Shown: piece after piece, positions 24,901-36,280 of the stretch
Position numbering within the stretch: the first letter of the stretch is position 1
Layout of the letters: each line of letters begins with the position of its first letter
From: Saxidomus purpurata
Taxonomy: Eukaryota; Mollusca; Bivalvia; Venerida; Veneridae
Direction: 5' to 3'
Assembly: GCA_022818135.1 (NCBI GenBank)
Contig: JAFMSR010000017.1
Location: forward strand, 16,287,237 to 16,351,236
Length of the DNA stretch: 64,000 nucleotides
The notes under the pieces: model-generated
Told to the model about the DNA's origin: nothing
Seen by the model: the letters and a program-made list of their open reading frames with translations, nothing else
The model's database searches: none
Program-made: the position numbers and the translations under genes

Positions 24901-27900
24901 CAACTAAACCATCATACATTCACAAACATGAACTTTCACACCGTTTTAATTTAAAAAATGAAAAATGTACAATCTTTCATTTTTTGCAATAAGTTGGTCA
25001 CAAGTGACTAAAAATCAAGTTTTTTTGTTGTTGAAAAGGATCACGTAAATGTACTAATTTCTGGTAATCATTCGTATTGTGACAAAAGATGGACTATATA
25101 TTTAGGTATAACATATTGTCTATGTGACAAAAGTATCACTAAACTATAATATTACCGAAAGCAGTACGTCTAGTGTTTTAGCTCATCTGCGCACAATGCC
25201 AGCTATTGTAATCGCCTAAATGACCTTCGTCTGTATGTCGGATGTATGTTTGTTCAAAAGTACCTAGTGATCATTCTCAGTAGGCACATTTTCTGCCAAA
25301 TCGATATGGAAACTGGCCAGAATGTTTTTTTCTTGACGAGCTTAAGGACCCCTTTGAAATTGGGTCACAGGGGGAAAAACTCGGCCTCAGAGGCAGAAAC
25401 TCACTGCGGGACCGTCTTTTGTTCCAAACCACAAGAAAAATGCATCATATTTGTCTTTATGATCTTTAGAAACTGAAACTGGGTCACACGAGGTCAAACA
25501 CTAGATAATGGGATTGAATCAGAAACAAACTTTGTGGACTTCTAGATATAATGAAATGTTATTCTTTGGACGCATAATTGTTATAACTCTCAGATATTTA
25601 TACCCTGTGTTAATCATGGAAGACTGATTTATGTTGAAGATGTCACCGGTTGACTAAGGTGCGCGACATAAGGTCATCATAGTTCTCTTGTTTGTTCCTA
25701 TTGTTTTTACGGTGACAATAATTCATTTGTACTTTTAAGACTTTTAAGGACATCACCGACTGTGTACACGGTGACATATCTTAAATATGCACATTTACTT
25801 CTATATTACAGGTTGTCTCTATGGCGACAGTAGTACGTGCTTCGACTTCTTGTGTAGTAGTTACACGGATATCAGTAGCTGTTGTGCGACCTGTGCTTCT
25901 TTCATCACTACAGCGTCGACAGTTTCAACGTCAACTACCTCATCGACTTCAAGCACATCTACAACTGTGTCTACGTCAGGCATTTCTACGCAAACAGACA
26001 CTACTGTACTTACTTCAACATCTGTTTCAAAAAAAGAAAGTTCAAATGATGGACCCAATGGTTTGCCTTTATATGTTTAACACAACTTCATTGCCAACTG
26101 CATTTATTCATAGGAGCAATTCGATCTTAATGATTTTCCTGTTATAAGACCATTATCTAGACTGGTGTAACGTGGTCATTTTACCGAGTAGGTATAAGCG
26201 ACAACTATTCACTGAAACTTGATCATCTGAAATATGGACTAAATTTCGAGAGCAGATTAAATTTTGAGTTTTCCTAATAGCGGAACTTCACTGTACTCTT
26301 GCATTGGACTTTGCTAAGGGCCTGTAGGATTCCCTGCATGCATATATATATGTAATGTACTTCTTCATACTATAATCTGTATGTTTCAGGCGGGGTTATA
26401 GCGGGAGCAGTTGTAGGAAGCGTTGTCGGTATGTCTTTTCTGGTGATTGGAGCCTTCATAGCTGTCAAACTTCTAAAAAGGTAAGATTCGGAATTCATCC
26501 TGTGACACGTTTTAGTACTGTGTTTGCTGTTTTTCTCTCAACACTATTTTCTACACAAAAATATTCTTTTTACATGTACATCTACATCTCAAACTTAAAT
26601 TGACCCACATATCGCCCTCTTCGTAATTTTGTTAGTTAAGACATAGGTCTGGTTGGTTTGGGTACTTCTGTATGTAGGCTGCAGTGGATAAGACACAGGA
26701 GGTGGGTTTGGGTAAATCTGTATGTGTGCAGCACTAGTAAAAACATGGGAGGTAGGTTAGGGTACTTCTGTATGTGCGCCCCACTAGTTAAGACATTGGA
26801 GGTGGGTTTGGGTATTTCTGTGTGAGCGCCGCACTAGTTCAGACATTAGAGGTGGGTTTGAGACATGGGTTGGATTTGGTTACTTCTTTTTGTGCGCCGC
26901 ACTAGTTAAAACCTGGGGTTGGTTTGGGTACTTCTGTTATGTGTGCCGCACTTGTTAAAAGACGGGGATGGGTTTGGGTACTTCTGTATGTGCGCCGCAC
27001 TAGTTTAGACACGGGGTGGGTTTGGGTACTTCTGTATATGCGCCGCACTAGTTTAAACACGGGAGGTAAGTTTGGGTAATTCTGCAGTAGGTGGGTTTGG
27101 GTACTTATGTATGTACGCCGCATTAGTTCAAACACTCTTTAAATGCAAAACCAATGATAAAAACTGATAGCCACTATATTTTCCTCAACAGAAACATACT
27201 ATTTGCTTCAAAATCCTCCAAGACCATTACTATGGCAACAGCGATTTAAAATGGTTCTTTTTTTATTTTGGCTACCCTATAAAAAATGCATATCGTGGAA
27301 AGAAGACATGAAACAGTTCACCAGATATTATATATACTGAACAAAATAAGTAACTTCCGCTGTGTTTAAGTGCAGATATGAAAAGAAGGGTTACATTATT
27401 TTTATATGTATTGCAACAGTATTTCAATGTGAATGTGTGTAAAATTTTATCGCTCTACGTTCACGGAAAACTGATGAAATGTTTTATTAAATGTGGTAGG
27501 GGTCATAGACCAAAATCACACATTAATACCGGGTATAGGTACCTTGATCATTGAGTACTGCCTGGCATCGTTGGCGCATAGAACCGACAAGTGTGTTCAT
27601 TTCGGCCTGTGGAATGTTGTTCCACTCCTGGATTAAGGCTTGTTTAAGTTCATTGATGTTCGAAGGTGGAATAGGGCGACGTCTAACACGCTGGTCCAAA
27701 TTATCCAACAGGTGTCCGAACCTTGCCATGAATTCGATGAATGCAAAATCTCGACTTGTCGGAGAAGAGAACGCTATTCCATTGTTGCCTTATCCAGCAA
27801 TGGTGTGTACGTGTCGAATTAACACGATTTACGCGGTGACGTCGCGTCAATACACAGCTAACGTAAGGACGACGTCCACGTAGACCACCCTCGCGCAGAC

Positions 27901-30900
27901 AACTGCATACATTTTGGGCATGTATTCGGTTGTTATGTGTACCAGGGTTGTTAGCAGCAGTGGCAGTGGAAGTTTGAAAACGATTGCGTAGGTGGGTGTT
28001 CATGATATAGCGGTCTTGACCGGGCGTTGTGATCCGCGGACGTCCACTACGTGGTAAATCTTCCGTACGCCCTGTTGCTTGAAAACGTTGCTTAAGGTTT
28101 CGATTAGCACGACTAGAACTGCCATCAACCCCAGCAACCTCATTCGTCGCCATACCAGCATTAAGCATGCCGATGGCACGTTCACGTAAATTCGGTGGAA
28201 TTCTAGGGATATCAAAAAGAAAGAAAACTTAATAAAAAAATATTTTTTCAACGTCTTTTTCTTATTGACAACAAAGTCTATAAAATCAAAATGAAAGGTT
28301 TGATTTTATAAACACGGATTATACTGATCCGTGCATGCACGAGAAAATCTATTTTAACTTTTTCTTTTTGTGTAATGCGTACAATCCAATTATAATTGGT
28401 TTTATTTGACACATAATCGTGTAGGGCATTGGACATGTTGATTTACTTTTATAACTTTAAAAATATATGTATAGAAATAGGAAGTTTCTTTTTTTGTTCA
28501 GTATATATTGAAAGAGTGTATAATGATGCAACCAAAAATAAATGATGCTGTTAGGAAATGATTACCAGAATAGTTTACTGCCCATGTAAATTGAAGTGAG
28601 TTTTGACGTCAAATTGTGGTATGTGACGTCATTTTTAGAGTGAACAATGACGCCTTATGTATACTTTTTCAAAATGTTGTAGTTTTGTATGTACTGGACG
28701 TAGGTAACAGAAATTTTCCAATATTGATATTGAAATATTGTTTGTTCAAAATATGCAAGAAAACTAGTTGCCAAGTATTTAGTCCGAAGGCCCATTTTCC
28801 CGTGTCGCTGGTCATATATGTCAAGACACGGGAGGTGGCTTTGGAAACTTCTGTATGTACGTCACTAGTTGAGACACGGGAGGTGAGCTTAGTTACTTCT
28901 GTATGTGCGCCGCACTAGTTAAGAGGTAGGTTTGGGTACTTTTTTATGTACGCCTTTAGTTTAAACCTTGGATGGGAGCTGTGATACTTCACTGTTCTTT
29001 ATGTGTATTCTCCCCGCTGAAACAATTATATCTGAATTGTAGTGTCGATACACCTTTAGCTTAATGTGTTGAAATTCAATAAATGTAACGTTTATAAATG
29101 TGACAGAAAGCATTAAAGGGGCACTCCCTACATCTAGCCGATTATATTCTCGAAACATTATGTGTTCAATGAACGTAAAATGATAAATAAATACAATTTC
29201 AAAGAAGAACTTATGGCGAAAAATGCCTCATTTTACCACAATTAATCATTAAAGAGGCTTTCTGTAATAAATCGCATCCACCCATTAATTGTACAATACC
29301 AACTCTACATAGATTATTGAATGGTTTACGGTACTACAGTATATTTTAATCCGCTGGTTTTATCGAAAATGACTGGGAATGCATAGCTGAAACGTTTAGG
29401 TTAAGTTATAATACTTCCAAATATTCTATTATTTATGTATTCAAGGTTATTTAATTTGGCGTCAGTTATAGGGTATGTCCCTTTAACATTATTTTCAGAG
29501 GGACAGCAGAACATCTCCAGAGAATCTCAGTAATTTTTATTTTCAATCCTTTTGGATTTGAAAATGGGTCAAGGTTTAAGCGCTTTGCTTTTGTATCAGC
29601 CGGCACCGAATTTCAACTAATGCAGTCACATATTATGCATGATCATTAGCATATTTATATCCTGCTTAATCATTTACCATTAACAATACTAAACAAACAC
29701 GTATAGGACGAAAAAAGGGCTTTTAATGAATATGCATGTGTATTATTGTTACTAACAGGTTTTATATTTTCGAAAGACGGAGCCAGATATTGTTTCCGTA
29801 TAAATGAGACCCAGCAAATTTGTATTCAATATCGTAACTTGCGGGTTATGCAAACTAAACATCTTTTCAGCTCACCATGTACTAATTTTCGAACGTGATT
29901 GAAATTTCCACATAAAAGAATTCCGAACCAAGGAAAGGTTCAGTTCCGCTATTAACTAGTTTCGAATAAATAAAGATGTTAAAAGGTCGCAGAATTAATA
30001 ATTTCATTTTCTTTTCAAACAAATGTTACCAAAGTAATGAAGAAACGGGCATACATTTCATTTTAATAAATTACCTAACATTCGACATAATTGGCTTGTC
30101 TGGTTGCATCTGGATACAGGACTTGTATAAACACCTTTGCATGGTTGGTAGAGATTTTCTCTCTTGATCCTTTGGGGTCTCGACCCTTCCTATGATTGTA
30201 CTGGCATGTGTAAATTTATAAATGTTTGCAGTAGAATAAACGGTGAGTTGAAAAGAAATTGATAGTAAATTGCCTTTCTTTCTTTCTTTCTCTTCTCATT
30301 GTTTATTTTACAAAATAAGCATTACAAACAGTTAAACTATGCTAATATAACACAAGCATGTTTTATGTGAAAGTTGCATTGTTCGTGGATACGCATGCAT
30401 TGGTTATTTTATCCAGTTAGAACTATTGCAATTATTTGTAAGGATAGTGAATAGTACAGTCAACCCTGTGTTACAAGACCATGTTCGTATAAAAAAACAC
30501 CAATTAACAAAGCTTTCCGTGTCTGTGGTCTTTGTTCAAAGGTTTGACTGTACAATGCAAGATCAGTAGTGCGATTTAAAAAAAATTGATTTACCTGTAT
30601 AATAAAATGTAGTAGTAACGTGACTAAATATTCAGGAACCGAAGATCTTCCGGTTTCTACCACAGTTGCTACAGCACTTGATTTCCGATTTCAGGAAAGA
30701 TAATAAAGTAGAAGATAACACAAGCTCGAGCTCCGGGATACCTGAAAAGCTCGACAACTATCAAGCTTCAATCCCCGAGAAAATAGACATCAGTACCATA
30801 CTCCAGGAAAAGCTCGAAACAAGCACCTCCGAAATTCCGGAAAAACTAGAAAACAACACTGGTCCGACTACATCGAATGACCAATTTGCTGAAAATCCTA

Positions 30901-31391
30901 CCGAATTAAACACATCTGACAAAAATAGTGTTGGCCAATCGAATTCCAATGAAAAAGCAAATCTCAAACATGTGAATGAACTGTTGCCTAATGTCGATGA
31001 AACATCCGAAATAACAGATGCAAATTCAAACGGGATTAAAAATTCGTTGAATGTGCCTGATGTTGCTTCTGGCGAAGGCACCGGTAAAATAAAAAGATTT
31101 AGTTTACCTCCATTGCAGGAGACACAGCCCGACGTGTCGCCTATACACGGAAGATTGCCGCCAATAGGTGTCGTAGCCAATTGTCCGGCTATTGGTACAA
31201 ATATCAATAACACAGAAACAAAACTAGAGGATACTGTGGACGCCAAAGAAAAATCTGCTGAATTAAGTGTTAAAGCAGAGAAAGGACATAACGGCACTGT
31301 GACGGTTGACAAACCAACCGACATGCGTGAGAATACAAACAAAGGCGCAGGATTCAAACAGACCGATTTCATTTTCCCATGTTTTATGTAA
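21950..31391 (+). CDS. Cys-rich (ShK-like) mucin-stalk type I membrane protein, 5 exons
   Basis: The exons are 21950-22031, 24454-24603, 25812-26060, 26390-26480 and 30695-31391 (1269 nt, 422 residues). All are GT/AG with matching phases. Residues 1-27 form a signal peptide (a second in-frame ATG is at 21962) ending near SSA. Exons 2 and 3 each carry one cysteine module: six Cys ending ETTCCASC in the first and ISSCCATC in the second, a spacing resembling ShK/ShKT domains but with an adjacent Cys pair. A Ser/Thr-rich stalk follows, then a glycine-rich transmembrane helix (VIAGAVVGSVVGMSFLVIG) and a basic stop-transfer KLLKRK. The ~230-residue cytosolic tail has four P/QEK(L/I) repeats and a basic-then-proline patch KRFSLPPL. 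A receptor or adhesion role is inferred; no named family is recognised. Confidence 0.75.
22902..23140 (+). repeat. tRNA-Ser-derived SINE
   Basis: The 5' 84 bases resemble a class II serine tRNA: acceptor GTCCGTG paired imperfectly with the complement near 22978-22984, anticodon loop CTTGAAA (TGA), a long variable arm with CCTC/GAGG, and B-box GGGTTCGAGCC. A conserved body follows (gagaaagttgacagtttctt, cttcccaggagagatggtta), and the element ends in an AAC-repeat tail (aacaacaacaata). It lies in intron 1 of the membrane protein gene. A minus-strand relative is at 55655-55832. Confidence 0.75.
23140..24453. other. rest of intron 1 of the membrane protein gene; fragmentary tRNA-like pieces
   Basis: No exon is supported. 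At about 23765-23825 the minus strand reads gtagccgagtggttaagtgt, like a Leu/Ser tRNA A-box. At 23945-23985 the plus strand reads ggttgcgagttcgaacccga, like a T-arm/B-box. They lie too far apart and in opposite orientation to be one tRNA, and are likely SINE fragments. Confidence 0.4.
25180..25715. repeat. interspersed repeat, GAGCTA family fragment
   Basis: It starts tttagctcatctgcgcacaa and ends near ggtcatcatagttctcttgt. Internal phrases (aactgggtcacacgaggtca, gaccttcgtctgtatgtcgg) match the style of the 12-kb and 33-kb elements. It lies in intron 2 of the membrane protein gene. There is no ORF of interest. Confidence 0.5.
26640..27135 (+). repeat. ~50-bp minisatellite, about 9-10 units
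   Basis: Units centre on gtgggtttgggtacttctgt followed by atgtgcgccgcactagttaa and gacacgggag, with substitutions and small indels. The array lies in intron 4 of the membrane protein gene. About three more units of the same repeat lie at 28820-28972, on the far side of the Tc1-like element. Confidence 0.9.
27331..28507 (-). mobile_element. internally deleted Tc1/mariner-type transposon
   Basis: Terminal inverted repeats are visible at 27331-27358 and 28480-28507, matching at 26 of 28 positions. Each begins TATATACTGAACAAAA, and the flanking TA is consistent with a TA target duplication. Inside is a minus-strand transposase relic missing its catalytic centre. The total of ~1.18 kb is short of the usual 1.3-1.6 kb. 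Extra hairpins lie near the right end (ataaaatcaaa/tttgattttat around 28279-28310; acggat/atccgt around 28315-28332). The element is non-autonomous but its ends look intact, so it could in principle be moved by a transposase supplied in trans. Confidence 0.88.
27523..28206 (-). pseudogene. Tc1-like transposase, deleted and frameshifted
   Basis: Read on the minus strand, the N-terminal part has the paired-type helix-turn-helix region (NLRERAIGMLNAGM, then RFQATGRTEDLPRSGRPR) and continues to VLFSDKSRF, which carries the first catalytic Asp. Near 27722 it jumps, in another frame, to LLDNLDQRVRRRPIPPSNIN, the sequence that normally follows the third catalytic residue. The segment with the second Asp (QDNARPH-type motif) and the third acidic residue (NPIEH-type motif) is gone. 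The C-terminal end GSMRQRCQAVLNDQG is typical of Tc1 transposases. The protein cannot be active. Confidence 0.88.
28820..28972 (+). repeat. outlying block of the ~50-bp minisatellite, about 3 units
   Basis: Copies of cacgggaggtggctttggaa / acttctgtatgtgcgccgca / ctagttaagaggtaggtttg match the array at 26640-27135. About 1.7 kb of unrelated DNA, including the Tc1-like element, separates the two blocks. Confidence 0.8.
28973..30453. other. intron 4 interior of the membrane protein gene, no supported exon
   Basis: A pyrimidine tract and AG at 29498 could start an exon 29499-29529, but its phase does not fit between exons 4 and 5. A short CTTT/TTCT microsatellite lies at about 30277-30298. Otherwise the sequence appears unique. 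Confidence 0.4.
30454..30553. repeat. 100-bp foldback MITE with TACAGTCAA ends
   Basis: The left end is gtacagtcaaccctgtgtta and the right end is caaaggtttgactgtac, an imperfect inverted repeat. Internal accatg/ggtctttg pieces are also roughly inverted. It lies about 140 bases before the last exon of the membrane protein gene. Confidence 0.7.
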
Positions 31392-33119
31392 AACCCGTGG
31401 AAATTCATTTTATAAGTGCAAGAACCGACAGTTTCTCAAGAAAACTGAAAACATTTGGACCAGTATACTAGTGTTATCAAAACAAAATATCGACTGAAAC
31501 AATGAGATAGATTAGATAAAATTAATTATCTAACCATTGTATTCCTAAACGTAGAAGGAATTTTGAAATGCTTACTGCAGTAATGAAATATGAAAAATAC
31601 TTTATGTGTATGAACCTTCATTTTGATGTACATGTATATTTATAATGTATGGTATACAACGGAAATTAAATGACAAAAAAAATTAATTAAATTTGTTCTA
31701 GCTACGAATGTTTTATTTGATGGTGTGCATTATAGTCTAGGCATTGAGATTTGGCGTCTCTCTTCAGCATAAAGAATCCAGTTGTGCAGTTACATCTTTC
31801 TGAAATACGGGGAAGGATGGAGCAGGGTCAATTTGCCATCTGTAGTTCATATCTATTAATTGGTTCAGTGTTTTAAAGTCGGTCTTCTCTCAGTAGGGAA
31901 ACTGTCTGGCGAGATTATTTTCGGATAGTACTAAATTAATGTTTTTAAACAAATTTCAGTAGGTATTCATTGTAAGAGTGATGTGAGTTGTGTAAATATG
32001 TTAGAGTGACGTAAATAGGTTGAGAGAGACAGAACTTAGTCAAGTTTAAGTTATCAGTTACACTTATATAAAGAGTATTTTTCAATCCAAACTTTGTAAT
32101 TTAAAAAGAATTATGTTGCATTAAGAGGCCGTTTTAAGAAGAGACGACTTCTTCAGCTTCCCGAGGGCGGTCTCTTAATACCAGTCTTGCTGCGTTTGGC
32201 ATAAAGATGTTATCTACCACCATTCTGATAAAATATGTAATCAAGCACTGATCAGAACTGGCAAAGGGTGATTTGTGTGGGGCTAAAAACCTAGGTACCA
32301 TTTAAGAACTTAAATAGTGTACATTGTATATCTTTCTCATTAAAACTTGAGTGCACTTTCATTCATTTTGAGTTGTGTTTTCCTTCTCATTTCTACATGT
32401 AGCACATCGCTATCCTAACGGACGTGTACCACTGCTGCCGTATCTTACAACAACGCGCTGCGACTATTCGAACTACCATGATAGTACAATAATATGCAGA
32501 CAGGTAACACTTTGGTCAAAGACCATACAGATATAAAATTTTGTATTTTTAAACGGGGTATCTATTTCTTCTCGAGATAGCAGTGTCCATGTACAACTTT
32601 CCGGCTATTTTTCTTGTACGGGAAGGGTAATTATTTGTTTTACAAGACATGAAACAGTTGTTCATGCACATGAACTGCTTTTACATCCAAAAAGGAGATA
32701 CATTTGTCATCCGACCGGTAAGAGATATCAGATCTTTATCAGAAGACCCTATTAAAAGACATACGTTGTTTCAAACAGGTAATTCAATTGGTCGTGGTGA
32801 GTACATTCCATGCAAACACTTGAACATGTAGTTTCAAGTTCAAATGAATCAGAACTTCAAAGTTCTTGTTGAATATAGTTATATGGCCTGTCGTAGTTAT
32901 GCATTTTATCACCAAAAAGTGTGCCAAGTGTAAAGCAAAGGTCTTTGATAAGATACAAGCATTGATAAAAGTTTAACCAACACATGTCCCGAAGATACAG
33001 GGCTTCAATTGTTTAACCTGTCAAGAGTACCTGCTTGAAGTAGCAGAACTCGGACAAGGCAGATGTTAGTGAGCACTGAATGCACCTATGATGTACTTGG
33101 ACACCACCATCTGATATTG
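31392..33119. other. 3' flank of the membrane protein gene, no gene seen
   Basis: The likely 3' UTR starts at 31392. The nearest plausible poly(A) signal is the variant AATTAAA at about 31664, followed by an A-rich stretch. Beyond it the sequence is AT-rich and apparently unique, with a short GC-richer palindromic piece near 32126-32190 (ttaagaggccgttttaagaa ... gggcggtctcttaa). Confidence 0.4.
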
Positions 33120-34200
33120 TGAACAGGTAAATTTTGCTAACAAGAGGCCATGATGGTCATAAATCGATTTCTTCAAAAGGTCAGTCAATGACAATTTTGA
33201 AATCTGATTTCAGTCCAATAATCATTACTGCCAACAGCCATTGAAGGAGGTCAAAGGGTCAAGATTTACGCACCGGGTGTTCTACCTTTTAACCCTACGT
33301 GACCCAGTTTCGTGCTTGACAATCAAGACGTCACATTATTGCTATTTTAAAGATGAATGTGTGTCAAATGTGACCTTTAGAATGTTCACAAGGTTTTCTT
33401 ATTACTTGACCTGGTATCTCTGTATTTGACCCTACGAGACCCAGTTTCGAACCGAGAACATTCCGATTCATTTTCAAAATGATTGGGTTCAAAATGTGTA
33501 TTCTAGAATATTGACAGTATATTTTTAAGATTGGACCTTGTGACCTAGTTTTTAACTAAATGTGAATCTGTTTCAAAGCTGACCAATTGTTTACAGAGAC
33601 AAACATTGTGACTACATATCAGTATGATTGGGTGCACACTTTAGCCAATAAACTGTTCGGATTTTCTATAATTTGACCTGATGATCTAGTTTGTCATCCA
33701 ACGTAACAATAGTTTCAAACTTGGCCTAGAAACAAGGAAGGCGTCACATTAGGACTAATCTTCATGACGATTGGGTTCAAATGCGTCATCCAGAGTGTTC
33801 ATAATGTCTTTTTACAATTGACTTGGTGACCTAGATGTGGACCCAACCTGAAACAGTTTCGAACTTGTCCAGAAATTTATAAAAATATACATTCTTACTA
33901 AGTTTCATGACGATATGTTATAAAATGTGGCTTCTATAGTGATCACAAGGTTTTTCAATGATTTGATCGGGTGACTTAGTTTTTGGACCAAACGTAGCCC
34001 AGGTGCGAGTTTGGACTAGAATTCATCAAGGTAAACATTCTGAAGATTTGGAGTGAAATATTCACATTGTTTTCTATCATAAGACCTGGTGACTTAGTTT
34101 TTGATCCCACATGACATTGTTTCCATCGTGGCCTACGGATCATCAAGACAAACATTCTGTTTGGACTTAAATTCTGGCCTCTAGTGTTCACAAGGCAAGT
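33120..34200. repeat. tandem-structured repeat, ~120-135-bp units (GTGACCTAGTTTTTGACC type)
   Basis: It opens with aacaagaggccatgatggtc and runs to about 34200 (ctagtgttcacaaggc). Roughly eight diverged units each contain a version of tgacctagtttttgacccaa, then gtttcgaacttg, then tcatcaagacaaacattctg, then ttgggttcaaaatgtg. The same phrase set appears in shorter form at 53040-53310 inside the TRANK1-like gene. Non-coding. Confidence 0.7.
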
Positions 34201-35446
34201 GTGAACATACGACGGCCAATTTTAAAGGCTAAAAAACATCTATCAGGGGCGTAGCTAGGAATCGAAGTACCCCCGCGATTTTTTAAAGCCAAATATAATG
34301 TAAATAAATAGGATGATTAAAACTTATTTTATTGCATTTATGAAACACAAGTTTACCATTTGTGATTAAAAATAAACCGATACTGTTAGTGTACTGAAGT
34401 TGACATGAACCCCCCTTAGGCACAAGTTTATCATCATTTTTAGGCCATTTAATTTTTTCATTTTTGAAATTCGAAGTACTCCCGTGAGTATAGGAATATG
34501 CCTGGCTACGCGCCTGTCTATGTCCTTTTCATCATACCATCTTCCAGGTATTTTCAGAAAGTTCACATAATTCAAACCAACTAAACGAAATTCTAACGTA
34601 CCACCTTCCTTTCCCCTTCTTTTGTTAATTATCAACCCTTCCAATACATGCCAGCTTAATTTCAGCTCTCGATGCACAAAATCTACCAAGTCTTGCATTT
34701 TTGAAGACACTTGTTACGTGTAGATACTTCCGTTACACGAATTTCGGAATGATCATGACAAGTAGTACAAATGATATAGCAGAGAATTTTACTTCAAAAT
34801 TTAAACATTCGTATACTTGACATGGGTAATAGCCTTGATGCTCTTCCTTGCAAAACCTACTCTTAAAATTCTCTTCCATATCACTCGAATAATTTTGAAT
34901 TCATGTAACGGAAGTATCTACCTGAACACACGAGTTGTCGTTCGTTACTTAGATGTGTCTCTCATCATTGAAAAAATGAGATACTTCCGAGATGAATTTT
35001 ATATACCTGTCTATTTTAGAGTTGTCGTTAGCAACTGTTTGTGTTCTAAAAATAGTAACAATATTTCAGTCCTACCTCCGAATCTAGACAGTGACTTTAA
35101 TTGATCGATTCATATTATTCGATAATACTAAAGATTTTATTCTACACGTCAGTGTAAAGTTCTTATACTACAAGTCAGTCAGTAGATGTGGTGTTGTGTC
35201 AGTTTCTGCTTGTTCAACCAGAAGCTTTCGGATCGACTCGCACCTAAGTTAATTTGTACCTTAGTCATCTCGTACCCTAATTTGTCAACTCGTATGGATC
35301 CAAAAGTCAACTCGTACCCTTTGTAGTAAACTCGTACCTTCTATTTCAAAACTTCAGTTTTATCCAGGAACAAAAGGGATTGAATGATATGTATTTAAAG
35401 ATGGGGACATAAGGAATATATCACGACATTATTTATAATCATTGTT
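34201..35446. repeat. repeat-containing spacer with a 23-bp inverted pair and an AACTCGTACC cluster
   Basis: Arms at 34721-34743 and 34898-34920 (tagatacttccgttac ... and its complement gtaacggaagtatcta) are inverted, about 154 bases apart, with three mismatches at most. At 35230-35345 the motif aactcgtaccc recurs about five times with variants (actcgcaccta, tctcgtaccct). Small ORFs of 95-114 codons here show no recognisable domain. Confidence 0.55.
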
Positions 35447-36280
35447 GGCGCTGTGCGGAAGCACAGTGCCAGTATTGAATAGGTTTTAATTTTGTACCAT
35501 GGGGTTGCATAATCGAATAGGGAGCAGCCAACATTATTATTGTAATTAAAAACTACGTATTATGTTTGAACAAACTCCCTATAATGAATAAATAAATAGT
35601 ATTAACTGATTACAAACAATACTATACCAGATGCATACGTCTTCGACCGTTAATTCAAAACTTTTGACATATTCATAGGATATTTAATAACTTTTCCACA
35701 AACTTGAAGGTTACGGTTTTTTATTGCTTTGTTTACGGACCCTACGACCAGATTCATCAAAGTTCAGAAAAAACGTCTCGATAGTTGTTTTGCTTTCTCT
35801 AAACATTTTGAAGTTTAAATACATATGTTGTCAACGTGAATAATTAAGAAAACCCATTTTAATTACTACATACTAAAGTAAAATGTAGGCATTATAAATA
35901 AGACCGTTCACCTAACTATGCGATACATGGGGTCTCAATGAAAGTTATGTAAAGCATCGCTAACAACTGACCAATAGTAAAGACAAAAGAATCACGTGGG
36001 TTTCGTCTGCGTCGAAAAAGCGTCTACTGACCACGAGCTGTAGCCTTGTTTAATGGGCGTTATCGTACCATTATACGGAAGGTTGTTTTATGATTCGTTT
36101 ATTTTTTGGTTAAACTGTAGTAAATGTGGTTTTTTACTTATTATGATAACAGTTACATATAACATAATGTATTTGGTTTTTCCCGTTGATAGGTTGTTTA
36201 CTGATATTCTAAAATGACACTGATTCCTTTAAATCATGTTTCAAAAACATGCGCAGCGCCTTTGATGCTTTGCATCAAAA
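35447..36280. repeat. putative ~0.83-kb non-autonomous element with hairpin ends
   Basis: The left end folds as GGCGCTGTGC-ggaa-GCACAGTGCC (35447-35470). The right end has GCGCAGCGCC followed by the hairpin TTTGATGC-ttt-GCATCAAA (36251-36279). GGCGCTGTGCG at the left is nearly the inverted complement of GCGCAGCGCC at the right. The interior (AT-rich, no ORF) appears non-coding. The family is not recognised. Confidence 0.4.

Noticed and set aside
29499..29529. Possible micro-exon between exons 4 and 5 of the membrane protein gene
   Set aside because: Its length (31 nt) leaves phase 0, but exon 5 needs phase 2, so the frame would break.
30761..31408. 215-codon minus-strand ORF opposite the tail exon of the membrane protein gene
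   Set aside because: Shadow of the plus-strand coding exon, which has matched splice phases and biased composition.
34366..35104. Pair of ~100-codon ORFs between repeats (minus 34366-34710, plus 34817-35104)
   Set aside because: No domain, and they overlap a short inverted repeat; not preserved as exons by splice signals.
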